Source of the DNA: Aedes albopictus
Lineage: Eukaryota; Arthropoda; Insecta; Diptera; Culicidae
Assembly: GCF_035046485.1 (NCBI RefSeq)
Contig: NC_085136.1
Coordinates: 162,809,963 to 162,873,962, forward strand
DNA length: 64,000 nucleotides
Reading direction: 5' to 3'
The translations under genes were made by a program, and so were the position numbers. Shown piece by piece: positions 44,431-55,999 of the stretch (its first letter is position 1; the number at the start of each line of letters is the position of its first letter). The notes beneath the pieces are model-generated. The model was not told the origin of the DNA. It did not search any database and saw only the letters and a program-made list of their open reading frames with translations.

Positions 44431-47400
44431 TGACAGTTTCTGGTTCAAAGCATAAATACACGGATAGCAATCAATAGTTCCGCTCGTTATAGTTAAGAAC
44501 GTTGCGAGCTTTCTGGATAACCAGCCGTTGATTTGAAGTTCTCGTATCAATTTCCTTGTCGTTTTTCTGGCGGTATGATCCTATCGTAATGTAATCGGTT
44601 CGTTCTCACGTGATTCCTTGTTTCAATTTCTTAGATGCCTGCAGACGAAAAATCAGTTTTTGACCACCAAGACACGAGATAAAACGAAGGATAAACATAA
44701 AAAGAAAGAAGATCTGGCGCTATGGCCAAAGCGTCCTCGAAGCCGACTCCTTCAGACTATATTTCAGAGGTCATTGGTTCGTTTTACGGTTTCTAAGATG
44801 ATGCTTCTGCAGAATCACGGTATCATGGTCAAAACGTCCTCGAAACAGGTTCTTCCAGGGCACATCCCGGTGGCCGTTGATCCTTTTTAAAATGGTGGAT
44901 ATGAAAAATCATCAAGATAGAGCCGGTATTGGTGCCCTGACCAAGGCGGCCCTGACTGAATGTCCAGGTTCCCGCTGGGGCAATTCCGACACCCGCGACA
45001 GGACCAGCTCGGGTTGGACGGTTCTACATGTCCACTACCAAACAAGCTAACAAACACTCATAATCAGCTGGACATTCATGCCGAATACATACACCAATAT
45101 TCTATCTAGTACAGCAATCATATTTGAAAGCGTATGCCGTGTACTGTGTACTGTAATCCCCGCAACTGATGGATGGTTAAAAACGGATCCCAATCTTGAT
45201 CCCAATAAATACTCTAGAGTAGTTTTACGAATAAATTGCAAAAAATCTTACGCTCACAAAGCCATGTTGTTGGTAAAAATTCAAAATTTCACATCAGCTG
45301 TCTGATTGCTGTGCGATGACAGGTGACCGAGCGTTTTCATCGAGTCGTCATAATGTATCGAGCACTCGTCGTGTCAGACTATTTACACGACATCTATCGA
45401 CAAACTCGTTTTATATAATTCTACTACTATCGAGTCACGTGAAATTACGGTCGACTTGAGTTATAAAATAGCCCCCAGTATCTTGGAAAAAGAAGCAGTA
45501 AATTGCAATAATATTCAAAAACCGAAAAGTATTCCATTTTTTTCAATTCCTTTCTTATCTGTCTTATTTTAAAGCCAAATTTGACCAAGGAGCAAAAAAG
45601 GCTTATGCCACTGATCTAAAAACTTGCAATACTATAGTACAGAAAGTTCAGATGATTAGAAATGCGTTGGATCATTTCATGTAATCCAGATCACCATGAC
45701 AAACTTTTCCGCATCAAGAAATAAACAAATACCCTGCCTCTGATATTTTGTAAGCATAGACAATTTATATGTATTGCAAAACTTTGAGTAAACATTTAAT
45801 ATTACTACACCCTCTCCCCCTCTCTTAAAATTCCCAAAATATTAAAGGGGCGATAAAAACATGGCGGTCCATGACTCCGTTTTCAATAGAAAAAATGTTT
45901 TCAATCAACAATTTTTCAATAGATAAAAATATAATTTAAAAAAAAATTCGATAGTTTTTTTTTCTTATTTATTTTTGTCCCACTTACTTCGTACATGATG
46001 AGAGGTCTCGGACATAGAAGAAAAATACTATTTGCCTAATACAAAACATTTTTTGAATATTTTTCCAAAACTTGGAAAAACAAACTTGGGGTCTAAAACC
46101 ATGCAATATAAGTATATTTGGTATGGGGGAGCTTCCGGAATTTAAAAGTCATGAATAGAAAACCTAAGAAACGAACCAAAGTTCAAGATGGTGGAAAAAT
46201 ATATTCGGACGCCTATAACACGGTGCAGGGTATTTTGCACCCACCGCAGTTTCTCGTATTTCATATTCAATCTTTAGTTTGGATTAGCTTGAGTTCTAGG
46301 AGTTGTTCGGAGTCCAAAAATGATGAATAGAACATCTAAGATGGTAGACTTAAGCTCAAAATGGCAGATCAAAATTAGGATTGCAGCAGTTTCATGGAGT
46401 TTGTGTTCCTCGTAACTGCAGCGGAAGAAGGAGACGCATGGTATTTATAAAGTTAATGCCATGAAGCTAGAACGATTGCTGTAATTTCGAGCATTCTGAA
46501 GTAATTGCTAGCACCAAAACAAAGCAAACATCGTGTTTTGCCTCTGTGGGCGTTTTGAGACACGCTCCCACATATGCATCAATGATGACCTTAAGGTCAC
46601 TTTCAAACACATGATCCCATTTCGAAATCGAGTTCACAAATGACAAACTATCAAGCAATTGCTAAATTGAACTTGAATTAAACTATCCAAGCTCACACAC
46701 AATGAGCACCATATGTAGTCGATGGAACAAACCAGCTTTCCAACCAACGCATAAACCACACGAATTGCATAGTTAGGAAATGATAGCGTTGCAATAAGTC
46801 CCTGTCGTCGTCTTCGTCAACTCTCAGAAGTCGGATAATTTTATCATTCCCCAGAATATGTGTAAAGAGGCGCAAAGTAAAGCAAAAAAAAGAGAGATTC
46901 CACTATACCGATGGAACATAAAATGATATATAAATCCAAAGTGGAACCTTACGCTTGACTTGTAACTCTCGTCTCGTATTACACTGATAAAGCAACAGGT
47001 TTTTGCTGGCTGCTGAAATGCCAGGCACATTCAAGAGCACAAGAGAGAGAGAGACTGGTGGTGTGGGCAAAAGCATGTTTCACCCGGTATCAAGTTCAAT
47101 GGTGTTGGTGCTGCTAAGAAAACGAGGGAAAAGTCGAAGACGGAGGAGGGCATGGTCCCCAACATGGGAAGCAGGACGAGACAACAGAAATACGGTACAT
47201 AGGAGAGCCCAAAGAGAAGACAAACGTGTGTATGTACATACGACAAAAAAACTAAACGATTGAAGGTCAGGAATGGCATGGTCGCCTAGCTGCAGGGCAA
47301 GTGCTTTGGCACAACTCGATGAGTATGTTGGTCGGGATCCAGTTCGGGAAGGGCCGACTGGAGCTGGTTGTTATAAGGTAGGGTGGCGGTACCTGGTTGT

Positions 47401-48190
47401 TGGAAGTTGATAATGGCAGCAGCCTGAATTCCATCACAGGCTACGAGCTGGGGCTTTTACTCGGGATGGCTGCTTGTTGGATGCACGTTGCTAAACAACG
47501 CAAGCTTATTAGCAGAAAACACTCGATATCAACCAACGCAGTGTCGTTGTCGTCGTGGTCGGTCTCGGTGTCGTGGGCGTGTGGACAAACAGCGCTGTTG
47601 CTGTTGCTTTATGCTCTTGATGTTGCAATAGTACAAGCCATCAGGAAATCCAATGAGGAAGCAAACGGGAAAGCATCTGGGCGCCGCGCCCCCAAAATTT
47701 GGGCTCTCGGTTTGAAGTTAGTGTATTTGATGCGAAGACGTTTTTATTGGAATTCACCTCGATGATTGAGAACTAATTAAGCTCGAGTCAATGGTAAAAG
47801 TAATTATGTATAACCCAAATATGACATTTTTCTTTCCAATTGCGAAGCAACGCAACGGTTCCTCAGATTCTCTTATTGTATGGGTGATTTATTTTTTTTT
47901 TTTTTGCTATAATTCAGTCAATGTGAACCAATTACATCCATTGACCTTCCCGCATGTAAGACCCTATCAGCTAGCATACAGTCCGTACGCGAACTCAGAT
48001 TCAACCAAATAGATCGATGCGACACCACGACAGCAATGCTACTAGGATGTTCTCTCCTTAATCACTTATTCGCTATAAGGGACGAGTTCGACCGCAGGGC
48101 ACTGGTATGACCTACGAAAATGACTTCAAACTGTTGGAACACCTTCTGCTTTGCGTCTGAGCTAGATGGACTCGAGGAGCGCCACGTACC
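44431..48190. other. Unrecognised sequence
   Basis: No RNA gene, coding family or clean repeat was identified. The less AT-rich part around 46990-47780 has a 122-codon frame (47397-47765) of unknown meaning, probably chance. Confidence 0.3.
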
Positions 48191-48429
48191 ACCTCCTCTA
48201 TACTGCCGTTATACGCCCGATTGTCCCATGCTAGATGGGAATCCCACATAAGATGGAACAGTTATGCGTAGAACGGCAGTACAGCTTCGAGATCATTCGG
48301 GTGAAAGCTGATGAAACGGCGTTACATACAAGCTCGTCTTTACAATTTTTTTTTGAACGAAAGGCGCAGGAAAGGTAAGATTGATCTACATAGGTTTTAG
48401 CCATGTCGAAAGACAAACAGCAAAAGAAA

Positions 48430-49020
48430 AAAAACGCAGGGGTGCATTGACAAAAGTCGCCTAACTGGCCGCTGTTGAACACGTTCCTTACATGCAGGGT
48501 CACTACTACCCAGTACGAATCCTTCTCCTCTTACGCTGGAGCGCTATCTCGGCTGTGTTTGTAAGCGACAGGATAGCATCTATGGTCGACCTCCCCTCTG
48601 GAACTGGCCGCTGTTGAACACGTTCCTTACATGCAGGGTCACTACTACCCAGTACGAATCCCTCTCCTCTTACGCTGGAGCGCTATCTCGGCTGTGTTTG
48701 TAAGCGACAGGATAGCATCTATGGTCGACCTCCCCTCTGGAAGCAGGACTGGTCACTCAAGAGACCTTCTACACCCATGGTGTGCCTCAACAACCTGTTG
48801 CGGATGATCTTCTCGGGCACGTTCTCCGACATGTCGATTTTGAAAATCGGTATAGACCGATTTATATAGATGGCGATGGGTCTTGGGGTGGTTTCTAGGC
48901 CCTGACGCTACCAAAGCTCTGAGGAAACTTCCTCGTCCAGGCATTTCTGCATAGCAAATCCGAACATCCCAGAAGCCTTTGTAATAACTACTTTTAAGGC
49001 CAGGTTCGGTACTCAATGCG
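48430..49020 (-). pseudogene. R1-type non-LTR reverse transcriptase fossil
   Basis: The minus strand reads KIDMSENVPEKIIRNRLL (about 48845-48790), then LSDQSCFQRGRSTIDAI across about 48765-48710, then VVVTLHVRNVFNSGQ near 48500-48470. In R1/LOA-like RTs the matching blocks are a GK..ERII..RL stretch, LS..QYGFR.GRSTIDAI, and VTLDVKNAFNSA with motif A Asp. Here the catalytic Asp is replaced by His (TLHVRN), the YGF motif is degraded, and a 139-bp duplication repeats the middle block. Frames break upstream of 48800. It is inactive. Confidence 0.7.
48463..48740. repeat. Recent 139-bp tandem duplication
   Basis: 48463-48601 and 48602-48740 are identical except for one base I can see (CCTTCTCC versus CCCTCTCC). 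The unit covers the GRSTIDAI through VRNVFNSG stretch of the RT fossil. There is no transposon end at the junction. Confidence 0.95.
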
Positions 49021-49946
49021 GATCTGGGGCCTAACCTACGCTAATGGATTTTGCAATCCCCGCAAGTTCCTCACCGGTGACCCTCTCCTCCTCCTCCCCA
49101 GCAGTCCTACAAAAGGAGCCAAGGACTAGGATCATGACGTGGAATGAGCCCCTCGATGATCCCCTCCAACACATCTGGAGACTGCTTTGTAGGAGCGATT
49201 ACACCTCGCAGTTTTTTTGCTCGTGGCTATTGTAGCACCGCTTTGGCCCCGGTCCTTCATAATCCTTAATCCGGGCCTGGCTACTCCTATGAAATCGGTA
49301 GGATGTCATAACATCCAATCTCTCTCTCGACGCTTAGGCACTATATACGCAATGTACTAACAACAATCTTCATCGAAAGCCTATCGCAGCGCCGGTCTGC
49401 TACTGGCAGTCACACGCTACCCCCACCACACCGATCACCCCGGTAAGGTTCTCATTTGTTGGGCACGGCAGGCTATCAACTCACCGACCAGAATCGTTTT
49501 TCCATCGCTCTTTACTACAGAGCAGCACAAGACATTCCGTCTCTAGAGCTTTCCTCGGTCCGAGGCGAAGCAAGATAAGAGCCCACGCAGTGTTACCGAA
49601 TGGCTGTTTTTCTCAATTTGAGCTGAGAGACCTATTTATAACCATCACCCCTAGACACGAGCAGCCAGCCAAGCAAGCCATCATCAGGACGTTGCGTTGG
49701 TTGGTTGGTTGGTACACCCCCCTGTAGCATGTAGGTACGGTGAAATGCCGGCACTGCTGCTGTGCTGGCTGGTGGCCAGCCAGGTGGCTCCATGCTTCGA
49801 GGCAATCGAAAGGATATACCGGTTCGCGGGAAATGAGAGGCCAATGTGGGTGTTGTTCGTGTACACTACACGTCACAAGTGTATGGGCTGAAAAAGACTG
49901 GTAAGGATGGCAGCCTCTAAAGTGTTAAATCTCGCAAAATATAATT
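49021..49946. other. No recognisable gene
   Basis: Less AT-rich than neighbours, with short frames only. TTGGTTGGTTGGT occurs near 49699. It may hold more of the R1-type relic, but no motif was clear. Confidence 0.3.
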
Positions 49947-50037
49947 TTAACCTTCTTCGTGCATTAGCTTGCGCTCACCTCGCTGATCTAGTGCACGTTT
50001 AGGGGTCATAATGACCCCAATGCACGACGAGGGTTAA
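49947..50037. mobile_element. Mini-MITE with GGGGTCATAATGACCCC core
   Basis: The ends TTAACCTTCTTCGTGCATTA and TGCACGACGAGGGTTAA are inverted. The core GGGGTCATAATGACCCC is a perfect hairpin. At 91 bp it is related in design to 23617-23696 and 21131-21182. Confidence 0.75.
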
Positions 50038-50284
50038 GCAATGTTGATGCATATTGTCTTCTAAGTAACTTTGCAGAAATGGTAATAAGTATCTTTGAGC
50101 GTCTATTCATACTTATGACGGATAGAGTAGACACTAGACATGCATAACATAATCAACGACGAATATAAATCTTATCCGGTGTTTGTTTGGAACAAAATGA
50201 TTCAATATACTTTCAGTGGAAAACTATGAATTAAAAAAATATTTTACATTAAATAAATTGCTTTATGAGCATAAGTTTGATTGA

Positions 50285-50560
50285 CCTCCGGTAGATGCTA
50301 CTCTAGTACCGCCAGAGCAGCTACACTCAAAGAAGGAACCAATGAGAAAGCTGTTTGGGATTAACATGCATCTTCACTGGCGAAAATGACGCTTGCTACG
50401 TCAGGTTGCCGCTCAATGTGGGGAATGGGAAGGAAATGTTAATTGCAATCGCTTACCCACGGTTGTTCCTGCCGTGGCCAGAGATGGAACCCAGTACCTT
50501 CTACATACGAATCAGAAACGGTATCCACTTGACCACTGATTCCGTCTCAAATGCAAACAT
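50285..50560 (-). mobile_element. tRNA-derived SINE
   Basis: On the minus strand the head reads TCAGTGGTCAAGTGGATACC (A-box region, about 50546-50525), followed by GGGTTCCATCTCTGG (degenerate B box). The body contains GACGTAGCAAGCGTC, and the tail GTGTAGCTGCTCTGGCGGTA is shared with 28562-28790. Confidence 0.7.
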
Positions 50561-51735
50561 CAAAAATTGTCTAGAGATTCTAAACTTATACGAAAGGAAA
50601 ATCAATCAATCTGAAACTCTTATTAATATTATGAAGGTCTATTGTTGTTGTATTTGATTCAAAATCGCTTTGCTATCATGTGCAACACAGTTGGAGCTAA
50701 CAATCATTGCGTGATTGAAAAAGACCACAAAAGTGCCAAAATAACGAGATCTTATTATTGTTGTTGCATTTCCATTATATTCAATAAGCACACGTGTATT
50801 GCTGGAATCGTTGTCCCCATTGGCTCGGTCTATAAGACTATTTTCAATTTTCCAAACAAACGAAAACACATTCGCAAATGGCTTTTCGATTAACTTGGCG
50901 CTGAACAAATGAAAAACATACACGTGGTGGCCGAATCGTGGTATACACAGCGACAGCCAGAACGTTTACATTCCGTTCACATAAAACTGTGCAGTGTGCA
51001 TAAGCTACGGGAAACTGCCTCTCAACATGAAACGGCCTCAGCTCAGTTTGTACCTCTGCTTTTCAGTTCGCATCTTTATCGCACAGTTTTCCACCAGTTA
51101 ACAGCTCGTTTTCTCATCATCATCGTTCTCCACTAGATCGAACGCATTGTGTACCTACCTAATCGCAAACAAGGGAAGCACTTCCATTCATCCAGATGAT
51201 TGATCTCGATTAATCACCGTTGATTGTTTTGGGATGTTTGTTAGGTACTTGAGGAATGTGCTAGCATTTCCTTCAAACTAGTTTTTTCGGTTTCTGTGGA
51301 ATGGTGTTTAGTTCACTTTTGGATTCTCTGATTTTCGAATATAGGGTGGGCATGATATTCTTGCACCACGTGATAAGATACGTACAAAACGGGTGAATAA
51401 AATGTAATGAACTGCACTACATGTAGATCTAATTAGTCTCTTGCTTACTGCTTTTACAACATGTTTGTAATAGGAACTGTCAAAACAAATATTTTCCCGT
51501 AATGCTGAAAATTCTTACCGAAAGTTTGTGATTCCGTGAAGACGTTGAAAATCTCATCGTATGATTTTTGGAAATGCAAGTTAAATCAAGAAGAAATTTG
51601 GATAACGGTGCTAGAGAAGTGATAGAAGGGGATCTAAATCAAGTAGATATTATCGGCAAGCCGACGATTCCGATACGATGCAGCAGATTCCACTTAAACA
51701 CGAATGAATTTGGAAGTTTAAAACCATCTATGAAC
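50561..51735. other. No recognisable gene
   Basis: AT-rich sequence. Frames near 50642 and 50909 match no family. Confidence 0.35.
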
Positions 51736-51739
51736 TTTT

Positions 51740-52030
51740 ATATAAATACCTCTAGGAATGCCTCTGAGAATACCTTCTGTATATTTCCGCGCCATTTTTC
51801 ATGTTATTCCTTTTTTCTCGGACCAGCGTTTTTCCAAGATAGGAACATTTCTTTCCAGAATTCTTCCTTGAGAACCTTCCGGGATTCCTGAATTCCGACT
51901 GATTTCTCGGGGAATTTTTCACGGGAATCCTACAGAATATCTTTAAAAGTTTACTCCTAGAGTCCTTCGTGGGACTTTGCCCGCCCAACAGTTTATCCCG
52001 AGATCTTCACAAGAGTTTCTCTAGCAGATA
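51740..52030 (-). repeat. Small 15-bp minisatellite block
   Basis: TTCCAGAATTCTTCC, TTCCGGGATTCCTGA and similar units lie at about 15-bp spacing, strongly diverged. Confidence 0.6.
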
Positions 52031-52038
52031 CAGTATCG

Positions 52039-52248
52039 GACAATAAAAATGCACCAAAGCCGTTTTCCCATACAAACTAGTCAACTTTAGATTACCGTAT
52101 CTCAGTTACTTCTCAACCGATTTTTTTAAATTTTTCTGTGACGAACTACAAAACATTTCAATTTTCAAAAACTTTTGAAAAAGTTCAGCGATAACTATTA
52201 TTACAAAAGTTACAGATAGGTTGAATTTTGACAATAAAAATGCACCAA
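52039..52248. repeat. 19-bp direct repeats about 190 bp apart
   Basis: GACAATAAAAATGCACCAA occurs at 52039-52057 and 52230-52248, bracketing an AT-rich 172-bp segment. It could be a pair of long target duplications, or internal repeats of a dispersed element. Confidence 0.5.
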
Positions 52249-52289
52249 GATAAATGTTATAGCAAAAAAAAAGAAACTCCCAATGGAGC

Positions 52290-52745
52290 ATCCGGAACAA
52301 TTTCCGATTGAATTCCTGATGAAATCTTTGGCGGAATTCTCAAAGGAACTCTTGGAAAAAAATCCTGATAGAACTCTTAAAGGAACTCCCGAGGGAGCAT
52401 CTGGAGGAATTTCTGATGGAATTTTAGGAGGCACTTTTTACGAAATACCTGGAGGAATTCCCGATGGAACAGCTTATGGAATTCTCCAAGGAACTCCTTT
52501 AGAAAACCCCAATCTTGAAGGAATGCTTGGAGGAACTCTCGTTGGAACTGCCAGAGGAACTTCCAATGGAATTCCTGGAAAAAATTCACTGGAGCAATTA
52601 TCAAAAATTAACCCTCTTTCAGGAACACCCGGACATTACCCCCATAAGAATATTTTTTTTTCGGGAAAAGCTCCTAAAGAAACTCTTGAAGGAATACTGA
52701 AAGGAACTCCTGTGAAATTCTTGCTAGAGAAATGCCGAAATAAGT
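52290..52745 (+). repeat. Degenerate 15-bp minisatellite array
   Basis: Units such as GGAACTCCCGAGGGA and GGAATTCCCGATGGA follow a 15-bp period. An open frame at 52283-52771 (162 residues; Gly-Thr/Gly-Ile repeats such as GGIPDGTAYG) is the repeat read through, not a gene. Confidence 0.88.
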
Positions 52746-52749
52746 CGTG

Positions 52750-52904
52750 CACAAATTACGTCACGCTTTAAGGGGGGAGTGGGGGGGGGGGGGTTGGCAA
52801 AACATGACGAGCCATACAAAATGTTTTAGGGTCTCATACAAAAAGTGTGACATAGGGGGGAGGGGGGGTTGAAAAAGGTCGATTTTAGCGTGACATAATT
52901 TGTG
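52750..52904. mobile_element. MITE with CACAAATTAYGTCACGCT ends
   Basis: The left end CACAAATTACGTCACGCT is mirrored by AGCGTGACATAATTTGTG on the right. The interior has two G-runs (around 52785 and 52855). No target duplication was seen. Length is 155 bp, non-coding. Confidence 0.85.
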
Positions 52905-53290
52905 TATCACCCCAAAGCTTTTTTCTGCATCTCAGCAGCAATCCCTGCTAGCAATTGTGCTGAAAGAGTTCCTGCTGATAAGAAAGTCCTGGTGGAATAT
53001 CTAGGTAAAGTTTTGAATATGCTGTATCATGGTTAAAAAAAAGACTTCGGTCCACTGGCAGGAGCTTTGAAGTCCTTTTCAATTCAAGTTCACACAATAT
53101 TCTAAAACGTGTCAGATGCAAATAAAATTTCACAAAATGTGCTGCATTGAAATTATTGTATGAAATTGTTAAGTTATTCTTCAAAAAAGAAAGGTAAACA
53201 TTGCTCCCTCACACTAGTTTTGATGCTGTACGCTGCGTTTCAGTGCGTCAACTATGCAAATTTTTAAAGTTTAGAACGACTTCAGCATTT
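52905..53290. other. No recognisable feature
   Basis: AT-rich sequence without gene or clear repeat. Confidence 0.4.
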
Positions 53291-54662
53291 TTAGTACAAT
53301 GACGTACATCATATTATTCTTTCGGAAAATTTTCTAGAAGTTCAAGTGGGTCACGGAGTAATTCCCAAAAAAAAAAAATCCTGATGAAATTCCTCGATGA
53401 AGTGTTTAAACAACTCACAAAAAACCCTGGAGGAGCTATCGATACAACGCGTGGTGCAATTTCCTGAAGAAATTCTTGGAGAAATTCAAAAGGAACTCGT
53501 TTAGAAATTCCCGATAGTGCTCCTGGAGCATTTTCTGGGGAAGTTCTCAATATAATTCTTGGATAATTTTTTGAAGAAACTCCTGGTGGTATTCCTAATG
53601 TAAGTCCTAAAGGAATTTACGATTGAACTCCTTCAATAATTTCCGATAAAACTTCTGAAACATTTCACAAAAAATCTCCTATAGAAATGCACAATGGGGC
53701 TCATGGTGAAATTCTCAATTAGGATAATGGAAGAATTGCAGTTGAAATACTTTGAGCAATATTTGTTGGAAATCCTGGAGATATTTCTAACGATATTCCT
53801 GGATGAATTTCCAATAAAATACATGGAGGAACTGTCACTTGGACTAATGGAGAGATTCCTAACAGACTGAACTGAAGGTATTCAAAGTTTATTTCTTTGA
53901 GAGAACCATATTTAAGTTCCTGCAAGAATTGCTTACCTGCAGGACGTCCCACTAAATCTCCTGATTGATTTCAAAAACATTCTTGGAGAAATTATCGAGA
54001 GAAAATAAATGAAATTCTTTGAATAAATAGCCAATAGAAGTTCTAGTAGCGTCCCTGAAGATATTTCCAATGGAACTTCAGGAGGAATTCCCAATGCAGC
54101 TCCTGGAGAGACTATCGAAAAATATCCTAGAAATATTTTTAGAAAAACTCTTGGAGGAATGCACGAATGAACTCCTGTTGAAATTCTCTATGTTCTCCTA
54201 GTTCTCCTAGAGAACTTTTTCAAATGAACTCCTGGTGAAATTACCAAAAGAATACTTGGAGGAATCCCCGAAGGAACACCAGGAGGATTTTGAAGATACT
54301 TCTAGAAATTGTTCTCCTCAACAAATTCTTTAGGAAACTATTGCTGATATTTTCGAAAGAACTCATGCAGATATTCTCGAAGAAACTTCTGCAATAGTTC
54401 CCGAAATAACTTCTGAAGAAATTCCATGTGGAACTACAAAATAAATTGCCGAAAAAATGTTGAAAAAAAAAATCATGATAGAAATCTTAAAGGAATTGCC
54501 GATACCAACAGAATCTCCTATAGAAATCCTGGGATAATTTACGAAGGAACTCCAGGATAAATTCCCGAAGAAACTTCCAGAAAAAACTTTCGGTGGAACC
54601 TCTGGAGAAAATATCAATGAAACCTCAGGAGAAATTTCCAAAGCAACTTTGACAGGAATGCC
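53291..54662. repeat. Degenerate 15-bp minisatellite array next to element E
   Basis: Units like GAAATTCTTGGAGAA, GGAACTTCAGGAGGAATTCC and GGAACTCCAGGATAA repeat with about 15-bp spacing over 1.3 kb. Element E starts within its end. Confidence 0.85.
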
Positions 54663-54679
54663 TTACCTTACCTTACCGG

Positions 54680-55297
54680 TCAGGCTAAGGCCGGGGTGGC
54701 CTCTGCTGTACATAGTAGCCGCCTCCATTCCACTCGGTCCATGGCTGTTTGTCTCCAGTTCCGCACTCTGCGTAGGGTCCGCAGATCGTCCTCCACTTGG
54801 TCGACCCACCTAGCTCGCTGCGCTCCACGTCTTCTTGTACCGGTCGGATGACTCTCGAGAACCATTTTAGTCGGGTTGCTATCCGACATCCTGATGACGT
54901 GACCCGCCCACCGTAGCCTCCCGATTTTCGCGGTATGGACGATGGTTGGTTCTCTCAGCAGCTGATGCAGCTCGTGGTTCATTCGACTTCTCCAAGTCCC
55001 GTCTTCCATCTGCACTCCGCCGTAGATGGTGCGCAACACCTTCCGTTCGAAAACTCCAAGGGCGCGTTGGTCCTCTGCACGTAGGGTCCATGTTTCGTGC
55101 CCATAGAGGACGACCGGTCTAATCAGCGTTTTGTAGATGGTTAACTTCGTGTTACGGCGAACTTTATTCGATCGTGGAGTTCTGCGGAGTCCAAAGTATG
55201 AACGATTTCCTGCCACAATGCGCCTCTGAATTTCTCTGCTGGTGTCGTTGTCGGCGGTCACCAGTGAGCCCAAGTACACGAATTCTTCAACCGTCTC
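54680..55297 (-). pseudogene. RT C-terminal domain of copy E
   Basis: The frame resumes past the insertion with YLGSLVTADNDTSREIQRR, then LYGHETWTL, FERKVLRTIYGGVQ and RWAGHVIRM, ending in RVEWRRLLCTAEATPALA with the stop about 15 bp before the GGTAA tail. This region is intact and shows what the SINE removed from copy D. Confidence 0.85.
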
Positions 55298-55309
55298 GAT
55301 TTCATCACC

Positions 55310-55381
55310 TTACAGACGAAGAACGATTTTTTCTGTAAGTTTTGTGTTCACCTTTGTAGTTTTCCCTGTTCAATTTAATAT
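55310..55381. other. 72-bp insertion with 12-bp duplication in copy E
   Basis: GATTTCATCACC occurs on both sides (55298-55309 and 55382-55393). The insert starts TTACAGACGAAGAACG and ends CAATTTAATAT, lacks poly(A), and has CTTACAG/CTGTAAG complementarity near one side. The 12-bp duplication suggests target-primed insertion or filler DNA at a staggered break. Source unknown. Confidence 0.8.
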
Positions 55382-55393
55382 GATTTCATCACC

Positions 55394-55999
55394 GTCGATA
55401 TGAATTCGGGGTGGCGGGCGCGGTGATTCCTCCCTGGAGCCCTTTGCCATCATGTACTTTGTTTTCGACACATTAATGACTAATCCGATTCGCCTGGCTT
55501 CACTCTTTAGTCGGATGTACGTTTCCGCCATCGTCTCAAATTTACGAGCAATAATATCAATATCATCGGCGAAACCAACGAGCTGAACGGACTTCGTGAA
55601 AATCGTCCCACTCGTGTTTATCCCCGCTCTTCTTATTACACCCTCCAAAGCAATGTTGAACAGCAAGCACGAAAGACCATCACCTTGCCGTAACCCTCTG
55701 CGAGATTCGAAGGGACTCGAGAGTGTCCCTGATACTCGAACTACGCACATCACTCGATCCATCGTCGCCTTGATCAACCGTATCAGTTTATCCGGGAATC
55801 CGTATTCGTTTATAATCTGCCATAGCTGTTCTCGATCGATTGTATCATACGCCGATTTGAAATCGATGAACAAGTGATGTGTGAGGCACGTTGTATTCGC
55901 GGCATTTCTGCAACACCTGACGGATGGCGAACATCTGGTCCGTTGTAGCGCGTTCACCCATAAATCCAGCTTGATATTGCCCCACGAACTCTCTTGCAA
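55394..55999 (-). pseudogene. RT catalytic region of copy E (after frameshift)
   Basis: This frame holds motif A FIDFKSAYDTI, motif B RGLRQGDGLSCLLFN, motif C FADDIDIIA, and INVSKTKYMM, then IHIDGDEI. At that point a 72-bp insertion bounded by GATTTCATCACC duplications enters and stops the frame at 55370. All RT catalytic Asp residues are present; only the reading frame is damaged. Confidence 0.88.

Noticed and set aside
52283..52771. 162-residue Gly-rich open frame on the plus strand that looks collagen-like
   Set aside because: Again a translation of the 15-bp minisatellite, running into a MITE at its end.
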